Part shown: in pieces, positions 1 to 8,458 of the stretch
How the letters are laid out: each line of letters starts with the position of its first letter
How positions within the stretch are numbered: position 1 is the first letter of the stretch
Program-made: the position numbers and the translations under genes
DNA from: Oceanobacter sp. 1_MG-2023
Lineage (GTDB): Bacteria > Pseudomonadota > Gammaproteobacteria > Pseudomonadales > Oceanobacteraceae
Assembly: GCF_030689025.1 (NCBI RefSeq)
Contig: NZ_JAUYWA010000008.1
Location: 1-64,000 of the forward strand
Length of the DNA: 64,000 bases
Direction: 5' to 3'
The notes under the pieces: model-generated
The model's input: only the letters and a program-made list of their open reading frames with translations
Database searches by the model: none
What the model was told of the DNA's origin: nothing

Positions 1-132
1 TCACGTAAATGAATTATCGACGAGTTCTTACTTCTTGATAATCTTGACTTCAGATCATCTCAGTAAGCACCCACACGAATTACTTAATGCTTAATTTTTT
101 AAAGAGCTGTCAGACCGTTTCGTCTGAGCGGG
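1..132 (-). other. rRNA operon leader with boxA (16S lies beyond left edge)
   Basis: Read on the minus strand this is a 16S rRNA leader. It contains a boxA-like antitermination element, GCTCTTTAAAAAA (plus 95-107), followed by the GTGTGGGTGCTTAC block (about 64-77) that is typical of gammaproteobacterial 16S leaders. Four promoters fire into it from 139-569. Because boxA also occurs in 16S-23S spacers, the promoters are what identify it as a leader. The 16S gene should start a short distance left of position 1; this is an inference, as no rRNA sequence is in the window. Confidence 0.85.
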
Positions 133-138
133 CTGTGC

Positions 139-166
139 ATCTTACAGCAACAAACCCAAGAGTCAA
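139..166 (-). promoter_or_regulatory. rrn promoter P4 (closest to 16S)
   Basis: On the minus strand: -35 TTGACT (166-161), 16-bp spacer, -10 TAAGAT (144-139), then a G/C-containing discriminator. An A-rich tract lies upstream of the -35. It is the last of four promoters with the same 16-bp spacing. Confidence 0.75.
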
Positions 167-263
167 GCGATTTTTCATTTAATGTTGAAGTCATCCAGAG
201 GACTCATTCAACTTGATCAAACCGCTTTCACAACCCAGACCAGAGGTCTAAACCGTGTGGCGC

Positions 264-291
264 ATTCTACAGCGCCGAATCTTTCTGTCAA
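264..291 (-). promoter_or_regulatory. rrn promoter P3
   Basis: On the minus strand: consensus -35 TTGACA (291-286), 16-bp spacer, -10 TAGAAT (269-264), followed by the discriminator GCGCC. A strongly A/T-rich UP-element-like tract (about 292-330) precedes the -35. A G/C-rich discriminator with a short spacer is the pattern of stringently controlled rRNA promoters. Confidence 0.8.
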
Positions 292-381
292 GCGTTTATT
301 TTCAAAAACTTCTTTAAAAACAACCACTTACGATTGAAAGTTGATCGATCTTGCTGACCACTTCCCGAATCAAGGTGGCGA

Positions 382-409
382 ATAATACACTGATAAATCA
401 GTAATTCAA
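382..409 (-). promoter_or_regulatory. rrn promoter P2
   Basis: On the minus strand: -35 TTGAAT (409-404), 16-bp spacer, -10 TATTAT (387-382), discriminator TCGCC. The spacer contains the small palindrome CTGATTTATCAG. An A-run lies upstream of the -35. Confidence 0.7.
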
Positions 410-541
410 CCCTTAAATCCGTTTTTTCTGGTGGCGGTTCAAATCCAAAGGATAGGTTGCCAAACCAGAACTGAAGCTGACTCATCCAATAACGATGAGT
501 CTTGCCCCATTCCCTGCTGCATCAGCAGTAGGGAGGCGCGC

Positions 542-569
542 ATTATAGGGATGGATTATTTTGAGTCAA
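542..569 (-). promoter_or_regulatory. rrn promoter P1 (farthest from 16S)
   Basis: On the minus strand: -35 TTGACT (569-564), 16-bp spacer, consensus -10 TATAAT (547-542), G/C-rich discriminator GCGCGCC. The A/T-rich stretch at 570-590 looks like an UP element and overlaps the region that would hold the -35 of the divergent queC promoter. Confidence 0.8.
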
Positions 570-574
570 TCCTT

Positions 575-604
575 TTTATAAACTTTTTAAGATGTGCGTA
601 TAAT
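575..604 (+). promoter_or_regulatory. putative queCE promoter, divergent from rrn P1
   Basis: A perfect -10 TATAAT lies at 599-604, with a weak -35 (TTTATA, 575-580) 18 bp upstream. A transcript would have a leader of about 95 nt before queC. I looked for a preQ1 riboswitch in that leader and found no convincing match. Confidence 0.45.
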
Positions 605-702
605 CACGCTTCATCAACAGGTGACCTCTTCTACCAATAGCAGCAGGTTGTTTCTTACGAGCCACTCGGACTGTTTTCCGTTTGGCTAACCTTGGAGTTT
701 TT

Positions 703-1374
703 ATGTCTGAAAAAGCAGTTGTCATCTACTCCGGTGGCATGGATTCCTTCACCATTCTTCAACGCGCTTATAAAGAAGGTTATGAGTTGTTCCCGCTCAC
801 CTTCGATTATGGCCAGAAACACAGCAAGGAAATTCGTTTCGCTGCCGATGTTTGTGACGAGCTGGGGCTGCCTCATCGAGTCATCGACATTACCGCCATC
901 AATCAGTTGTTGCAGAGTTCATCATTGACCTCTGATCAGGATATTCCGGAAGGTCATTACGAAGCCGACAACATGAAGTCTACCGTGGTCCCCAACCGTA
1001 ATATGATCCTGTTATCGCTGGCCATTGGTTATGCCGTTGATATCGGCGCCAGCAAGGTCTTTTACGGTGCGCACAGCGGCGACCACGCCATTTACCCTGA
1101 TTGCCGGCCTGAATTTGTCCACGCCATGAACGACGTCGCCAAAATCGCCAACTATGAAGCGGTAGAGATTGTGAGTCCTTATCTCAACAGCGACAAAATT
1201 GGCATATTAAAAGATGGCCTGGCCATGGGTTTGGATTACGGCCAGAGCTGGACATGCTACAACGGCCGGGAAAAAGCATGCGGCAAATGCGGCTCTTGCG
1301 TCGAACGTCTGGAAGCTTTTGCGATAAATGGCGTTACTGATCCACTGGCTTATGAAACAGGCACAGCAACATGA
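703..1374 (+). CDS. queC: 7-cyano-7-deazaguanine synthase QueC
   Basis: QueC converts 7-carboxy-7-deazaguanine to preQ0 using ATP and ammonia, a step in making queuosine for tRNA wobble position 34. The protein has 223 residues, the usual family length. It begins with the PP-loop motif SGGMDS near residue 11 and ends with the zinc-binding cysteines in [12 protein letters not shown]. The ATG at 703 follows a GGAG ribosome site; an in-frame TTG at 682 would extend the protein, but nothing supports it. The stop overlaps the queE start by 4 nt (ATGA), so the two are translationally coupled. Expression is likely from the TATAAT promoter near 600, next to the rRNA promoters. Confidence 0.96.
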   Translation: MSEKAVVIYSGGMDSFTILQRAYKEGYELFPLTFDYGQKHSKEIRFAADVCDELGLPHRVIDITAINQLLQSSSLTSDQDIPEGHYEADNMKSTVVPNRNMILLSLAIGYAVDIGASKVFYGAHSGDHAIYPDCRPEFVHAMNDVAKIANYEAVEIVSPYLNSDKIGILKDGLAMGLDYGQSWTCYNGREKACGKCGSCVERLEAFAINGVTDPLAYETGTAT

Positions 1375-2072
1375 GCAGCAAGAGTACCCCATCAAAGGTG
1401 TACCGTATAAAAGAAGCGTTTTACACACTCCAGGGCGAAGGCACACACGCCGGACGCCCGTCTGTCTTCTGTCGTTTCAGTAAATGCAATCTGTGGAATG
1501 GCAAAGAAGATGGCCGGGCAAGCGCCAGCTGTCAGTTTTGTGATACCGACTTTGTTGGCACCGACGGGCAAAATGGCGGCCGTTACTCACAAGACGAGTT
1601 GTGTTCCCTGCTTCGGGCGCTTTGGCCAGCGTCGGATATTCCACCTTATATAGTATGTACTGGTGGCGAACCGGCGTTGCAGCTGGATGAGGATCTGATC
1701 GAGGCCATGCACCAACAAGGATTTGAAATCGCCATCGAGACCAATGGTACGTTACCGCTACCTGCCAATATTGACTGGATCTGCCTGAGCCCGAAGGAAA
1801 ACTCTCAGGTTGTGCTGCAGCAATGCGATGAGCTCAAGCTGGTATACCCCCAACCGGGAGCGATGCCCGAACAGTTCGAGCATATAAAAGCAACACATCG
1901 CTACTTGCAGCCCATGGACATGACCGCGCTGCAGCAAGCGCCCAAACGCGATCATATCCCCCTGTTCTCGGTACAGCCTGCCAATCCGGTACAAGCGACC
2001 GTCAGTTATTGTCTGGCCAACCCGCAGTGGAAACTAAGTACTCAGACCCATAAATGGATCGGGATAGACTAA
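1371..2072 (+). CDS. queE: 7-carboxy-7-deazaguanine synthase QueE (radical SAM)
   Basis: QueE is the radical-SAM enzyme that rearranges 6-carboxytetrahydropterin to 7-carboxy-7-deazaguanine, the substrate of QueC. The protein has 233 residues. It does not carry the common CxxxCxxC cluster motif; instead C39, C54 and C57 form the CX14CX2C arrangement of the E. coli QueE subtype, in the context KCNLWNG and [17 protein letters not shown] is the SAM-binding GGE-type motif. The start overlaps the queC stop. queD and queF are not in the window, so the pathway must be completed elsewhere. Confidence 0.95.
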   Translation: MSSKSTPSKVYRIKEAFYTLQGEGTHAGRPSVFCRFSKCNLWNGKEDGRASASCQFCDTDFVGTDGQNGGRYSQDELCSLLRALWPASDIPPYIVCTGGEPALQLDEDLIEAMHQQGFEIAIETNGTLPLPANIDWICLSPKENSQVVLQQCDELKLVYPQPGAMPEQFEHIKATHRYLQPMDMTALQQAPKRDHIPLFSVQPANPVQATVSYCLANPQWKLSTQTHKWIGID

Positions 2073-2123
2073 CCACCCGCTCAACCTCACCTGAAAACGC
2101 GAGAACGGATCGACAGTTACGAC

Positions 2124-2143
2124 TCCTCACCTCTGGGTGAGGA
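2124..2143. terminator. stem-loop between convergent queE and oxidoreductase
   Basis: A perfect 8-bp stem, TCCTCACC / GGTGAGGA, with loop TCTG lies 52 nt after the queE stop. It is followed on the plus strand by only a short T-rich stretch (TTATT), so as an intrinsic terminator it is moderate. Confidence 0.5.
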
Positions 2144-2169
2144 TTATTGGGCCAGGCTGACGCCGATCA

Positions 2170-3159
2170 TCAATCAGCAACCGTCTGGTCTGGCCATACC
2201 AGCGCCACTTTACCTTGCAACTGTCCCTGCTCGTACCGCTTATGAACCGATGCCAATTCGATGGCTGCAACAGATTCAGGCTCGGGTACATCAATAACAC
2301 CCTCCTCAACCCAGGCTGCAAACTGCACCAGATCCCGACCGAGTTGCTCCCGGCCCTTGCCGGTCAACAATGGCAATGCCTTGAAAATCGCATGGAGCGT
2401 CAGGGACTTGGCGTGCGCCGGAGACAAGTCATGAGTGCCACGGGCATTGATGGTCGCCACATCCCCCCATGCGGCAACGGCATTCAATGCGGATGTCAGA
2501 CTGTCACCACCATGTGTATCAACAACACAGTCGAAGCTTTTACCTGAAGCGACCAGGTCCGCAACGGCATGATGCGCCAAGGCTTCAACGCCCATGGTAC
2601 GCAAGATATCCAGTCGTTCGGAACTACCTGCCGTGGCAGTCACGGTTAACCCTTGATGCAACGCCAGCTGCAAGACCATGCGGCCAACACCACCAAGCCC
2701 TCCCAGCACCAGCAATTGACTGTCTGACGAGGGTCGCAAACGCTGGAATATTTCCATCGCCGTCAGCGCCACCACAGGCAAACAGGCGGCGGCCTCATTG
2801 GTCAGATTGGCTGGGGCACGAGCGAGCAGGCGCGCATCGGCAAGCACATACTCACACACTGTCCCCATGGTTCCGCGCACGCCACCCGTCATGCCATAAA
2901 CACGGTCGCCGATGGCAAAACCATCAACGCCTTCACCAAGTGCGATTACTTCACCACAGACATCACAACCAGTGGTGCCGGATTCCGTGGCAACCGGTGC
3001 CAGCCCGGAGCGCACCTTGGTATCCAACGGGTTAAACCCGGCGGCCAGTACTTTCAGTAATAATTCCCCTTGGCCTGGGTCGGCGACGTCAATCGTTTGG
3101 AGCGTCAATACATCCGGGGAGCCATATTCAGTAAACACCATGGCTTTGGTATTAATCAT
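2170..3159 (-). CDS. zinc-less MDR-family NAD(P)H:quinone oxidoreductase-like protein
   Basis: The 329-residue protein is a medium-chain dehydrogenase/reductase of the quinone oxidoreductase (zeta-crystallin-like) branch. The N-terminal GroES-like domain carries the NPLD stretch and a GCDVCGEVIALG segment, and the Rossmann domain has a glycine-rich VLGGLGGVGRMVLQLA motif near residue 150. The structural-zinc cysteine cluster of alcohol dehydrogenases is absent. The substrate is unknown. Its ATG shares one base with the stop of the upstream LysR-type gene (TGATG), so regulator and enzyme form a coupled operon. This suggests co-regulation, but HdfR relatives usually act elsewhere. Confidence 0.8.
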   Translation of the reverse strand: MINTKAMVFTEYGSPDVLTLQTIDVADPGQGELLLKVLAAGFNPLDTKVRSGLAPVATESGTTGCDVCGEVIALGEGVDGFAIGDRVYGMTGGVRGTMGTVCEYVLADARLLARAPANLTNEAAACLPVVALTAMEIFQRLRPSSDSQLLVLGGLGGVGRMVLQLALHQGLTVTATAGSSERLDILRTMGVEALAHHAVADLVASGKSFDCVVDTHGGDSLTSALNAVAAWGDVATINARGTHDLSPAHAKSLTLHAIFKALPLLTGKGREQLGRDLVQFAAWVEEGVIDVPEPESVAAIELASVHKRYEQGQLQGKVALVWPDQTVAD

Positions 3160-4058
3160 CAGGATTCTGTTCCTATCCCATCGTCAAGATGGTGAACCAG
3201 TGGGTGGGTGTTGGCTTCTGCTGCGGCGATCTGGCGAATAACCATATCGACCAGGTGCTCGCTGCCGCCATTGGAGTGGAAGCTGGCATAAACCGTTCGG
3301 GAGATCACAGGGGCATCTTTTACCAGAAACAGGGTTTGTTGATCGAATGCGGTGGCGACCAGGCCCCAGGGAAGGTAAGCCGCCCCGCCTCTCGACTGAA
3401 TACAATCAAGGGCTATTCGGCCAGTATTGGTTTGCAACGCTGGCGTGCCTGGTAATTTCAGCTGTCGGTTATGCTGTGCCTGAAAAGCAGTTCCCCAGTC
3501 CACCAGCACATACCCTTGCCCCAACGCTTCGTTAATCGTCACGCCTTCCACTGACGAACACAGGTACAGGGGCAAATGTGCTACTTCCAGGGTCGTCAGT
3601 TCATCGACTTTCGGCGCATCAAACAGAAAAGCCAGGTCCAGAGTACGCTCCAGTATCTGACGAATCAGGTTGCCACTGCTGTGTGCAACGGCTGTCAACG
3701 ACAAGCCATCAACCCGATCCAGCAAGCCCGCCATTTGCTGCTGTAAAAAACCGTCCCATAAATTGGGAGTGGCACCGATGGCCATTTGTTGGCTTTGCCC
3801 TGCTTCTGCAGCCACTTCCTGACGAATTTTTTGTTCCAGCCGTACAGTGCTTTCTGCCAGCGGCATCAGCTTTTCACCAGCAGCCGTCAACTGGATGTTA
3901 TTACGTTGGCGTGAGAACAACTCAACGCCCAATAACCCTTCCAACTGTCGCACACGAAAGCTGACCGCAGACTGGGTCAGATAAAGGTTTTCTGCCGCGC
4001 GACCAAAGTGTCGGGTGCGAGAGACTTCCATAAAGGTTTTAAGCAGTTCTGTATCCAT
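3159..4058 (-). CDS. hdfR: LysR-type transcriptional regulator, HdfR-like
   Basis: The protein has 299 residues with an N-terminal winged helix-turn-helix (residues 1-60). Its first 20 residues nearly match E. coli HdfR, a repressor of the flagellar master operon flhDC, and the recognition-helix region TQSAVSFRVRQLE is typical. The C-terminal effector domain is more divergent. The gene is divergent from maoP across 131 bp, the same arrangement as in E. coli, which strongly supports orthology. Its stop overlaps the start of a quinone oxidoreductase-like gene, a coupling not seen in E. coli. Its effector and targets here are unknown. Confidence 0.85.
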   Translation of the reverse strand: MDTELLKTFMEVSRTRHFGRAAENLYLTQSAVSFRVRQLEGLLGVELFSRQRNNIQLTAAGEKLMPLAESTVRLEQKIRQEVAAEAGQSQQMAIGATPNLWDGFLQQQMAGLLDRVDGLSLTAVAHSSGNLIRQILERTLDLAFLFDAPKVDELTTLEVAHLPLYLCSSVEGVTINEALGQGYVLVDWGTAFQAQHNRQLKLPGTPALQTNTGRIALDCIQSRGGAAYLPWGLVATAFDQQTLFLVKDAPVISRTVYASFHSNGGSEHLVDMVIRQIAAAEANTHPLVHHLDDGIGTES

Positions 4059-4189
4059 TTGACCAATTTATATGTTCGTTACGATAAGTATTTTTTGTTT
4101 TACCGCGCAAAGTGCCCTGACCATACTCCGCCGAAACCACATTGGCTGTCCAGCCACTCACTAGATGTTATTTACAGGGGAATTGAATC

Positions 4190-4519
4190 ATGAGTTTTGC
4201 CAGCCCGAAAAAATACTTTGATGATCGCAACTTTCCGCGTGGGTTTCATCGTTCAGGTGACTTTACTCGCGCCCAGGCCGAGATTCTTGAGTCACTTGGC
4301 ACTGTTTTAAAAGCACTGCACGAAGGCACCCAGGAACCTGAAGATGAAGTTGAAGCGCACTTTGTCATGGTCTGCCAGGGTAAAGAGCAAGCTGTTACCG
4401 ATATAGAAAAAGCCTGGACTCTGTACCTGTCGGCACTACGCCGCAAACAGGTTTACTTTACCGCCTCCTCAGCGGCCGTCACCGACGGTGTCAGTGAAGC
4501 CATCGACACCGATGACTAA
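4190..4519 (+). CDS. maoP: MaoP/YifE family protein (DUF413)
   Basis: The 109-residue protein matches E. coli YifE/MaoP, including the YFDDRNFPRGFHRSGDFT segment near the N-terminus, VCQGKE in the middle and the acidic end TDD. In E. coli MaoP acts with the site maoS in organising the chromosomal Ori macrodomain. The ribosome site AGGGG precedes the ATG. The gene is divergent from hdfR, as in E. coli. Unlike E. coli, it leads an operon with rimB (8-bp overlap) and rimK. Whether a maoS-like site exists in the hdfR-maoP gap was not determined. Confidence 0.88.
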   Translation: MSFASPKKYFDDRNFPRGFHRSGDFTRAQAEILESLGTVLKALHEGTQEPEDEVEAHFVMVCQGKEQAVTDIEKAWTLYLSALRRKQVYFTASSAAVTDGVSEAIDTDD

Positions 4520-4931
4520 GCCGACACTGGGGTACCTGGAAGTACTGGCGCTGCCTGACGTCGGTATTCAATGTCACGCCAAGGTTGATACCGGTGCCTG
4601 CTCCAGCAGTTTACATGCGGAAGACATCAAGGTCTTCCAGCGTGATGGCCAGGACTGGGTGAGCTTTCATGTGCTGTTCAGTCGAGAAAAAATGCGTATT
4701 GATCAACGCTGTGAGGCACCGCTGTTCACCCGCAAACGCATCGCCAGTTCCAATGGCTCCCGCAGTTATCGCTATGTCATCAAGACACCGGTTACTATCG
4801 GCAACCAGCAATGGCCCATCGAACTCAGCCTGACACCTCGCGGTAGCATGAAATATCCTATGCTATTGGGGAGAGAAGCCATTAGCGGTCGTTTCATCGT
4901 TGATGTTGAACACACCTATTTGAGCAAATAA
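4512..4931 (+). CDS. rimB: RimB-like retropepsin-type aspartic protease
   Basis: The 139-residue protein has the retropepsin-like active-site motif VDTGACSSS (residues 24-32) and a second conserved block, [10 protein letters not shown]. The family member RimB works with RimK in controlling the glutamate tail on ribosomal protein S6. I chose the ATG at 4512, which overlaps the maoP stop by 8 bp; an upstream in-frame GTG at 4488 would add eight residues from inside maoP. rimK follows after 5 bp. Confidence 0.87.
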   Translation: MTKPTLGYLEVLALPDVGIQCHAKVDTGACSSSLHAEDIKVFQRDGQDWVSFHVLFSREKMRIDQRCEAPLFTRKRIASSNGSRSYRYVIKTPVTIGNQQWPIELSLTPRGSMKYPMLLGREAISGRFIVDVEHTYLSK

Positions 4932-4936
4932 ATACC

Positions 4937-5842
4937 ATGAAAATCGCGATCCTTTCGCGCAACCCCAGGCTCTATTCGACCCGGCGACTGGTTGAGGCCG
5001 GCACACAGCGCGGTCACGAAGTGACCGTCTTCGATACGCTGCATTGTTATATGAATATCAATAGTGTCGAGCCATCCATGCATTATCAGGGTAACGAGCT
5101 CAAAGACTATGATGCCGTGATACCGCGTATCGGTGCTTCCATCACTTTTTATGGTACTGCCGTGCTGCGCCAGTTCGAAATGATGGGGGTATATCCATTA
5201 AATGAATCGGTCGCCATCAGTCGTTCACGCGACAAGCTGCGATCAATGCAATTAATGTCACGAAAAGGCATAGGCCTGCCCGTCACCGGATTCGCACACA
5301 GCCCGGATGATATTCCCGACCTGATTGCCATGGTGGGTGGTGCACCGCTGGTCATCAAACTGTTGGAAGGTACACAAGGTATCGGGGTGGTACTGGCGGA
5401 AACCCGCAAGGCCGCAGAAAGTGTTATCGAGGCCTTTATGGGGCTGAAAGCCAATATCATGGTGCAAGAATTCATTCAGGAAGCCGGTGGCGCTGATATT
5501 CGCTGTTTTGTTGTTGGCGACCGCGTGGTGGCCGCCATGAAGCGCCAGGCCGCCGATGGCGAATTCCGCTCCAACCTGCACCGGGGAGGCTCTGCCAGTC
5601 TGATCAAGATCACTCCGGATGAGCGGGCAACGGCTGTGCGGGCAGCACGCACCATGGGACTGAACGTCGCCGGTGTCGATATTTTACGATCGAATCATGG
5701 CCCGGTTGTGATGGAAGTTAACTCTTCTCCTGGCATTCAGGGGATTGAGGAAGCCACCGGCATTGATGTCGCCAACAAAATCATCATGTTTATCGAAAAA
5801 AACGCCCGCGCGAATCACACCCGTACCCGCGGGCAAGGCTAG
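4937..5842 (+). CDS. rimK: ribosomal protein S6-L-glutamate ligase RimK
   Basis: RimK is an ATP-grasp ligase that adds glutamates to the C-terminus of ribosomal protein S6. The protein has 301 residues, as in E. coli, and starts with the typical [15 protein letters not shown]. The ATP-grasp core contains [15 protein letters not shown] (nucleotide loop) and, near residue 260, the metal-binding [14 protein letters not shown]. It lies 5 bp behind rimB, so the two are cotranscribed. A rimA homologue is not seen in this cluster. Confidence 0.95.
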   Translation: MKIAILSRNPRLYSTRRLVEAGTQRGHEVTVFDTLHCYMNINSVEPSMHYQGNELKDYDAVIPRIGASITFYGTAVLRQFEMMGVYPLNESVAISRSRDKLRSMQLMSRKGIGLPVTGFAHSPDDIPDLIAMVGGAPLVIKLLEGTQGIGVVLAETRKAAESVIEAFMGLKANIMVQEFIQEAGGADIRCFVVGDRVVAAMKRQAADGEFRSNLHRGGSASLIKITPDERATAVRAARTMGLNVAGVDILRSNHGPVVMEVNSSPGIQGIEEATGIDVANKIIMFIEKNARANHTRTRGQG

Positions 5843-6079
5843 ATAACGACTCTGCACCAGCGCCGCTGCTGGTGATATAGCGAGCACAACCAGCCCACGG
5901 GTATTGTGGTGATATCAGCCATCCACAAGCCAGGAAGCACCAGGCAGTAATAGTTACCGCCCATACCCGCCATATATCTCGCTATATGGCGTTATTCCTG
6001 ACAAGTGATTGCATACCCTCCTGGCACGCCTTCCCTGTCGCATATCAATAACAGGCGACCATTCTGGCCGCTAAAACCG
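5843..6079. other. rimK-argD intergenic region with inverted repeats
   Basis: No gene is visible. CACCAGC / GCTGGTG (5855-5861 and 5868-5874) forms a 7-bp stem just after rimK but has no T-tract. CGCCATATA / TATATGGCG (5968-5976 and 5983-5991) forms a perfect 9-bp stem. The ten bases ATATAGCGAG at 5875-5884 recur as a perfect inverted copy at 5978-5987. Confidence 0.5.
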
Positions 6080-6108
6080 TTTACTTCAGCCAGAGGCTTT
6101 CGTATAGT
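6080..6108 (+). promoter_or_regulatory. putative argDF promoter
   Basis: -35 TTTACT (6080-6085), 17-bp spacer, -10 TATAGT (6103-6108). The start point would be near 6115, directly before the stem-loop at 6122-6142. No clear ARG box was recognised. Confidence 0.5.
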
Positions 6109-6121
6109 CAATGTCCTACCG

Positions 6122-6142
6122 GGCAGCCAAGGCTGCCTTTTT
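6122..6142 (+). terminator. terminator-like hairpin at the 5' end of the argD transcript
   Basis: GGCAGCC-AA-GGCTGCC followed by TTTTT (6138-6142) has the form of an intrinsic terminator and lies 22 bp before the argD start. If the promoter at 6080-6108 is right, the hairpin sits at the very 5' end of the RNA, too close for normal termination. It may instead end read-through from upstream or stabilise the mRNA. Confidence 0.5.
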
Positions 6143-6164
6143 GCGTTTTAAGGAACTGTCCCGA

Positions 6165-7331
6165 ATGACTGCGATCATGAACACCTATGGCCGCCTGCCC
6201 GTTACCTTTACCTCTGGTAAAGGGAGTTGGCTGACAGATACTGATGGAAAGACCTACCTGGATGCCTTATGCGGTATTGCCGTATGTGGATTGGGTCATG
6301 CCCACCCGACTATCAGCGCAACACTGTCTGAGCAAGCTGGCCGCCTGATACACACCTCCAATCTGTACGGCATTGAACGACAGCAAGCACTGGCAGATGC
6401 GCTGATACGCATCTCTGGCATGGACAATGTCTTCTTCTCCAATTCGGGAGCAGAAGCCAACGAGGCAGCCATCAAGATTGCCCGCAAATACGGCCATCAA
6501 CGTGGTATCCATGAACCTGTCATCATTGTCATGAGCAAGGCCTTCCATGGCCGTACCATGGCCACCTTGACGGCCACTGGCAACACCAAGGCGCAAGAAG
6601 GCTTCGGACCCCTGTTGAATGGTTTTCTCCGGGTCCCCTACAACGACCTCGATACCCTGACCAGGGTCGCCAGCGCCAACCCGAACGTCGTCGCCGTAAT
6701 GCTCGAAACCGTTCAGGGCGAAGGTGGCCTGGCCACTGCCAGCGCCGACTATCTGCAAGGCATTCGGGCTTTGTGTGACCAGCATCACTGGCTGATGATG
6801 GTTGATGAAGTCCAGACCGGCAATGGTCGTACCGGCAGCTACTTCTCCTATCAACAACTGGGTTTTGTCCCTGATGTTGTTACAACGGCCAAGGGCCTCG
6901 GTAATGGCGTCCCTATTGGTGCCTGTCTGGCCCGTGGCGAAGCCGCCGATGTATTACAGCCAGGCAATCATGGCAGTACTTATGGTGGCAACCCGCTGTG
7001 TTGTGCTGTCGCCCTGTCTGTTGTCGAAACCATCGAAACGGACAATCTCTGTACCAATGCCCAAGAGATGGGCGACTACCTGGCCACTGGCTTCCGGGAG
7101 CGGCTGAGCAACAACCCACACCTGGTCGACATTCGTGGTCGTGGCCTGATGATGGGACTGGTGATGGATCAGGATTGCCCTGAGCTGATGGCCCGGGGTC
7201 TGGAATACGGCATTCTGCTCAACGTCACCGCAGGTAATGTGATCCGCTTGTTGCCAGCGCTGAACCTCAACAAGGATGATGCTGACAAGATCATCGATAT
7301 CGTGTGCAACCTGATTGATTCGCTAGATTGA
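6165..7331 (+). CDS. argD: acetylornithine aminotransferase ArgD
   Basis: ArgD is a PLP-dependent class-III aminotransferase that makes N-acetylornithine; many also act as succinyldiaminopimelate transaminase. The product has 388 residues. Visible are [15 protein letters not shown] near the phosphate-binding region, [13 protein letters not shown] with the PLP-contacting aspartate, and TTAKGLGNG with the Schiff-base lysine. The start at 6165 has an AAGGA site 10 nt upstream and gives the family N-terminus (NTYGRLPV); the ORF could begin at 6111, but that region contains the terminator-like hairpin. argF follows 22 bp downstream, an arginine operon. Confidence 0.94.
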   Translation: MTAIMNTYGRLPVTFTSGKGSWLTDTDGKTYLDALCGIAVCGLGHAHPTISATLSEQAGRLIHTSNLYGIERQQALADALIRISGMDNVFFSNSGAEANEAAIKIARKYGHQRGIHEPVIIVMSKAFHGRTMATLTATGNTKAQEGFGPLLNGFLRVPYNDLDTLTRVASANPNVVAVMLETVQGEGGLATASADYLQGIRALCDQHHWLMMVDEVQTGNGRTGSYFSYQQLGFVPDVVTTAKGLGNGVPIGACLARGEAADVLQPGNHGSTYGGNPLCCAVALSVVETIETDNLCTNAQEMGDYLATGFRERLSNNPHLVDIRGRGLMMGLVMDQDCPELMARGLEYGILLNVTAGNVIRLLPALNLNKDDADKIIDIVCNLIDSLD

Positions 7332-7353
7332 TCGATATAACGAAGGAATTGCT

Positions 7354-8265
7354 GTGAGACACTTTTTAACTCTGATGGATCTGACTTCAGAAGAGCTGAA
7401 CCAGGTATTACAACGAGCAATAGAACTCAAGGCCATGCAACATCGCCATGAAGTCTATGAGCCCTTCAAAAACCAGGTGCTGGGGATGATTTTTGAAAAA
7501 TCGTCCACTCGTACCCGGGTATCTTTTGAAGCTGGCATGACACAATTTGGCGGCGCAGCTATTTTTCTGTCGCCTCGGGATACCCAGTTGGGTCGTGGTG
7601 AACCCATCGAAGACAGCGCTCGTGTGCTGTCTCGCATGGTCGATATCATTATGATCCGTACCTTCGATCATGCCGATATCGAATTGTTTGCCAAGCATTC
7701 GACCGTCCCTGTCATCAATGCGCTGACGGATGATTATCACCCCTGTCAATTGCTGGCCGATATGCAGACCTTTATCGAGCACCGCGGTTCGATCAAGGGC
7801 AAGACCGTTACCTGGATTGGCGATGGCAACAATATGTGCCAATCGTATATGAACGCCGCGGTGCAGTTCGACTTCCACCTCAATATTGCTGTCCCGCCTG
7901 GGTTTGAGCCTGATGCCGATTTGCTGGCCAAGTGTGGTGATCATGTTTCCCTGATGACATCTCCGGAAGAAGCGGCCACCCAGTCACACCTGATTGTGAC
8001 CGATGTCTGGGCATCCATGGGCCAGGAAGAAGAACAAGCCGAGCGACTGCGTCAATTCAAGCATTACCAGGTAACTGAAGCATTGCTCGACAAGGCTGCC
8101 GATGACGTCCTGTTTATGCACTGCTTGCCTGCCCACCGCGGTGAGGAAATCAGTATGACCTTGATGGATGACCCCCGGGCTGTTGTATGGGATGAAGCTG
8201 AAAACCGCTTGCATGCGCAAAAAGCGCTAATGGAATTCTTGCTCAACAAGGCCCAAAACAAATAG
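7354..8265 (+). CDS. argF: ornithine carbamoyltransferase ArgF
   Basis: ArgF makes citrulline from ornithine and carbamoyl phosphate. The 303-residue protein carries the carbamoyl-phosphate motif [10 protein letters not shown], the HPCQ motif, and near the C-terminus [10 protein letters not shown] with the catalytic cysteine. Translation begins at GTG 7354, preceded by GAAGGA. The length is that of the anabolic Pseudomonas-type enzyme. It is cotranscribed with argD. Confidence 0.96.
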   Translation: MRHFLTLMDLTSEELNQVLQRAIELKAMQHRHEVYEPFKNQVLGMIFEKSSTRTRVSFEAGMTQFGGAAIFLSPRDTQLGRGEPIEDSARVLSRMVDIIMIRTFDHADIELFAKHSTVPVINALTDDYHPCQLLADMQTFIEHRGSIKGKTVTWIGDGNNMCQSYMNAAVQFDFHLNIAVPPGFEPDADLLAKCGDHVSLMTSPEEAATQSHLIVTDVWASMGQEEEQAERLRQFKHYQVTEALLDKAADDVLFMHCLPAHRGEEISMTLMDDPRAVVWDEAENRLHAQKALMEFLLNKAQNK

Positions 8266-8440
8266 CCGTTAACCCCGCTCGCTCACTGGTGATGGCCCTT
8301 GATTGGGCCTCTGCCAGCGGGTATCAGAATCATATCGACAGCAAGTCGCGACTCTTTTTTATCCTTAACAACTGCCATTCTGAAATCCTTCTGTGCTTTC
8401 GGGTATGCTTGAACTAATATCATACTGTTAATCAACAAGA
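8266..8440. other. argF-metR intergenic region
   Basis: No gene is visible. An imperfect stem-loop (CTGG...GGCCC-TTGATT-GGGCC...CCAG, about 8286-8334) follows argF and could act in termination, but no strong T-tract follows directly. AGTCGCGACT followed by CTTTTTTA near 8345 is too short a hairpin to call. Confidence 0.35.
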
Positions 8441-8453
8441 TGAATTAAATTCA
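8441..8453 (+). promoter_or_regulatory. MetR box upstream of metR
   Basis: TGAATTAAATTCA is an exact match to the MetR consensus TGAA-N5-TTCA. It ends 5 bp before the metR start codon, where it would cover the ribosome-binding region. This points to autoregulation. Confidence 0.6.
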
Positions 8454-8458
8454 AAGCC

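Noticed and set aside
605..702. Possible preQ1 riboswitch in the queC leader
   Set aside because: QueC makes preQ0 and the leader has a good length, but I could not find the preQ1-I or preQ1-II conserved cores.
8344..8361. AGTCGCGACT plus T-run as a terminator before metR
   Set aside because: The palindrome has no room for a loop; the remaining stem would be only three base pairs.
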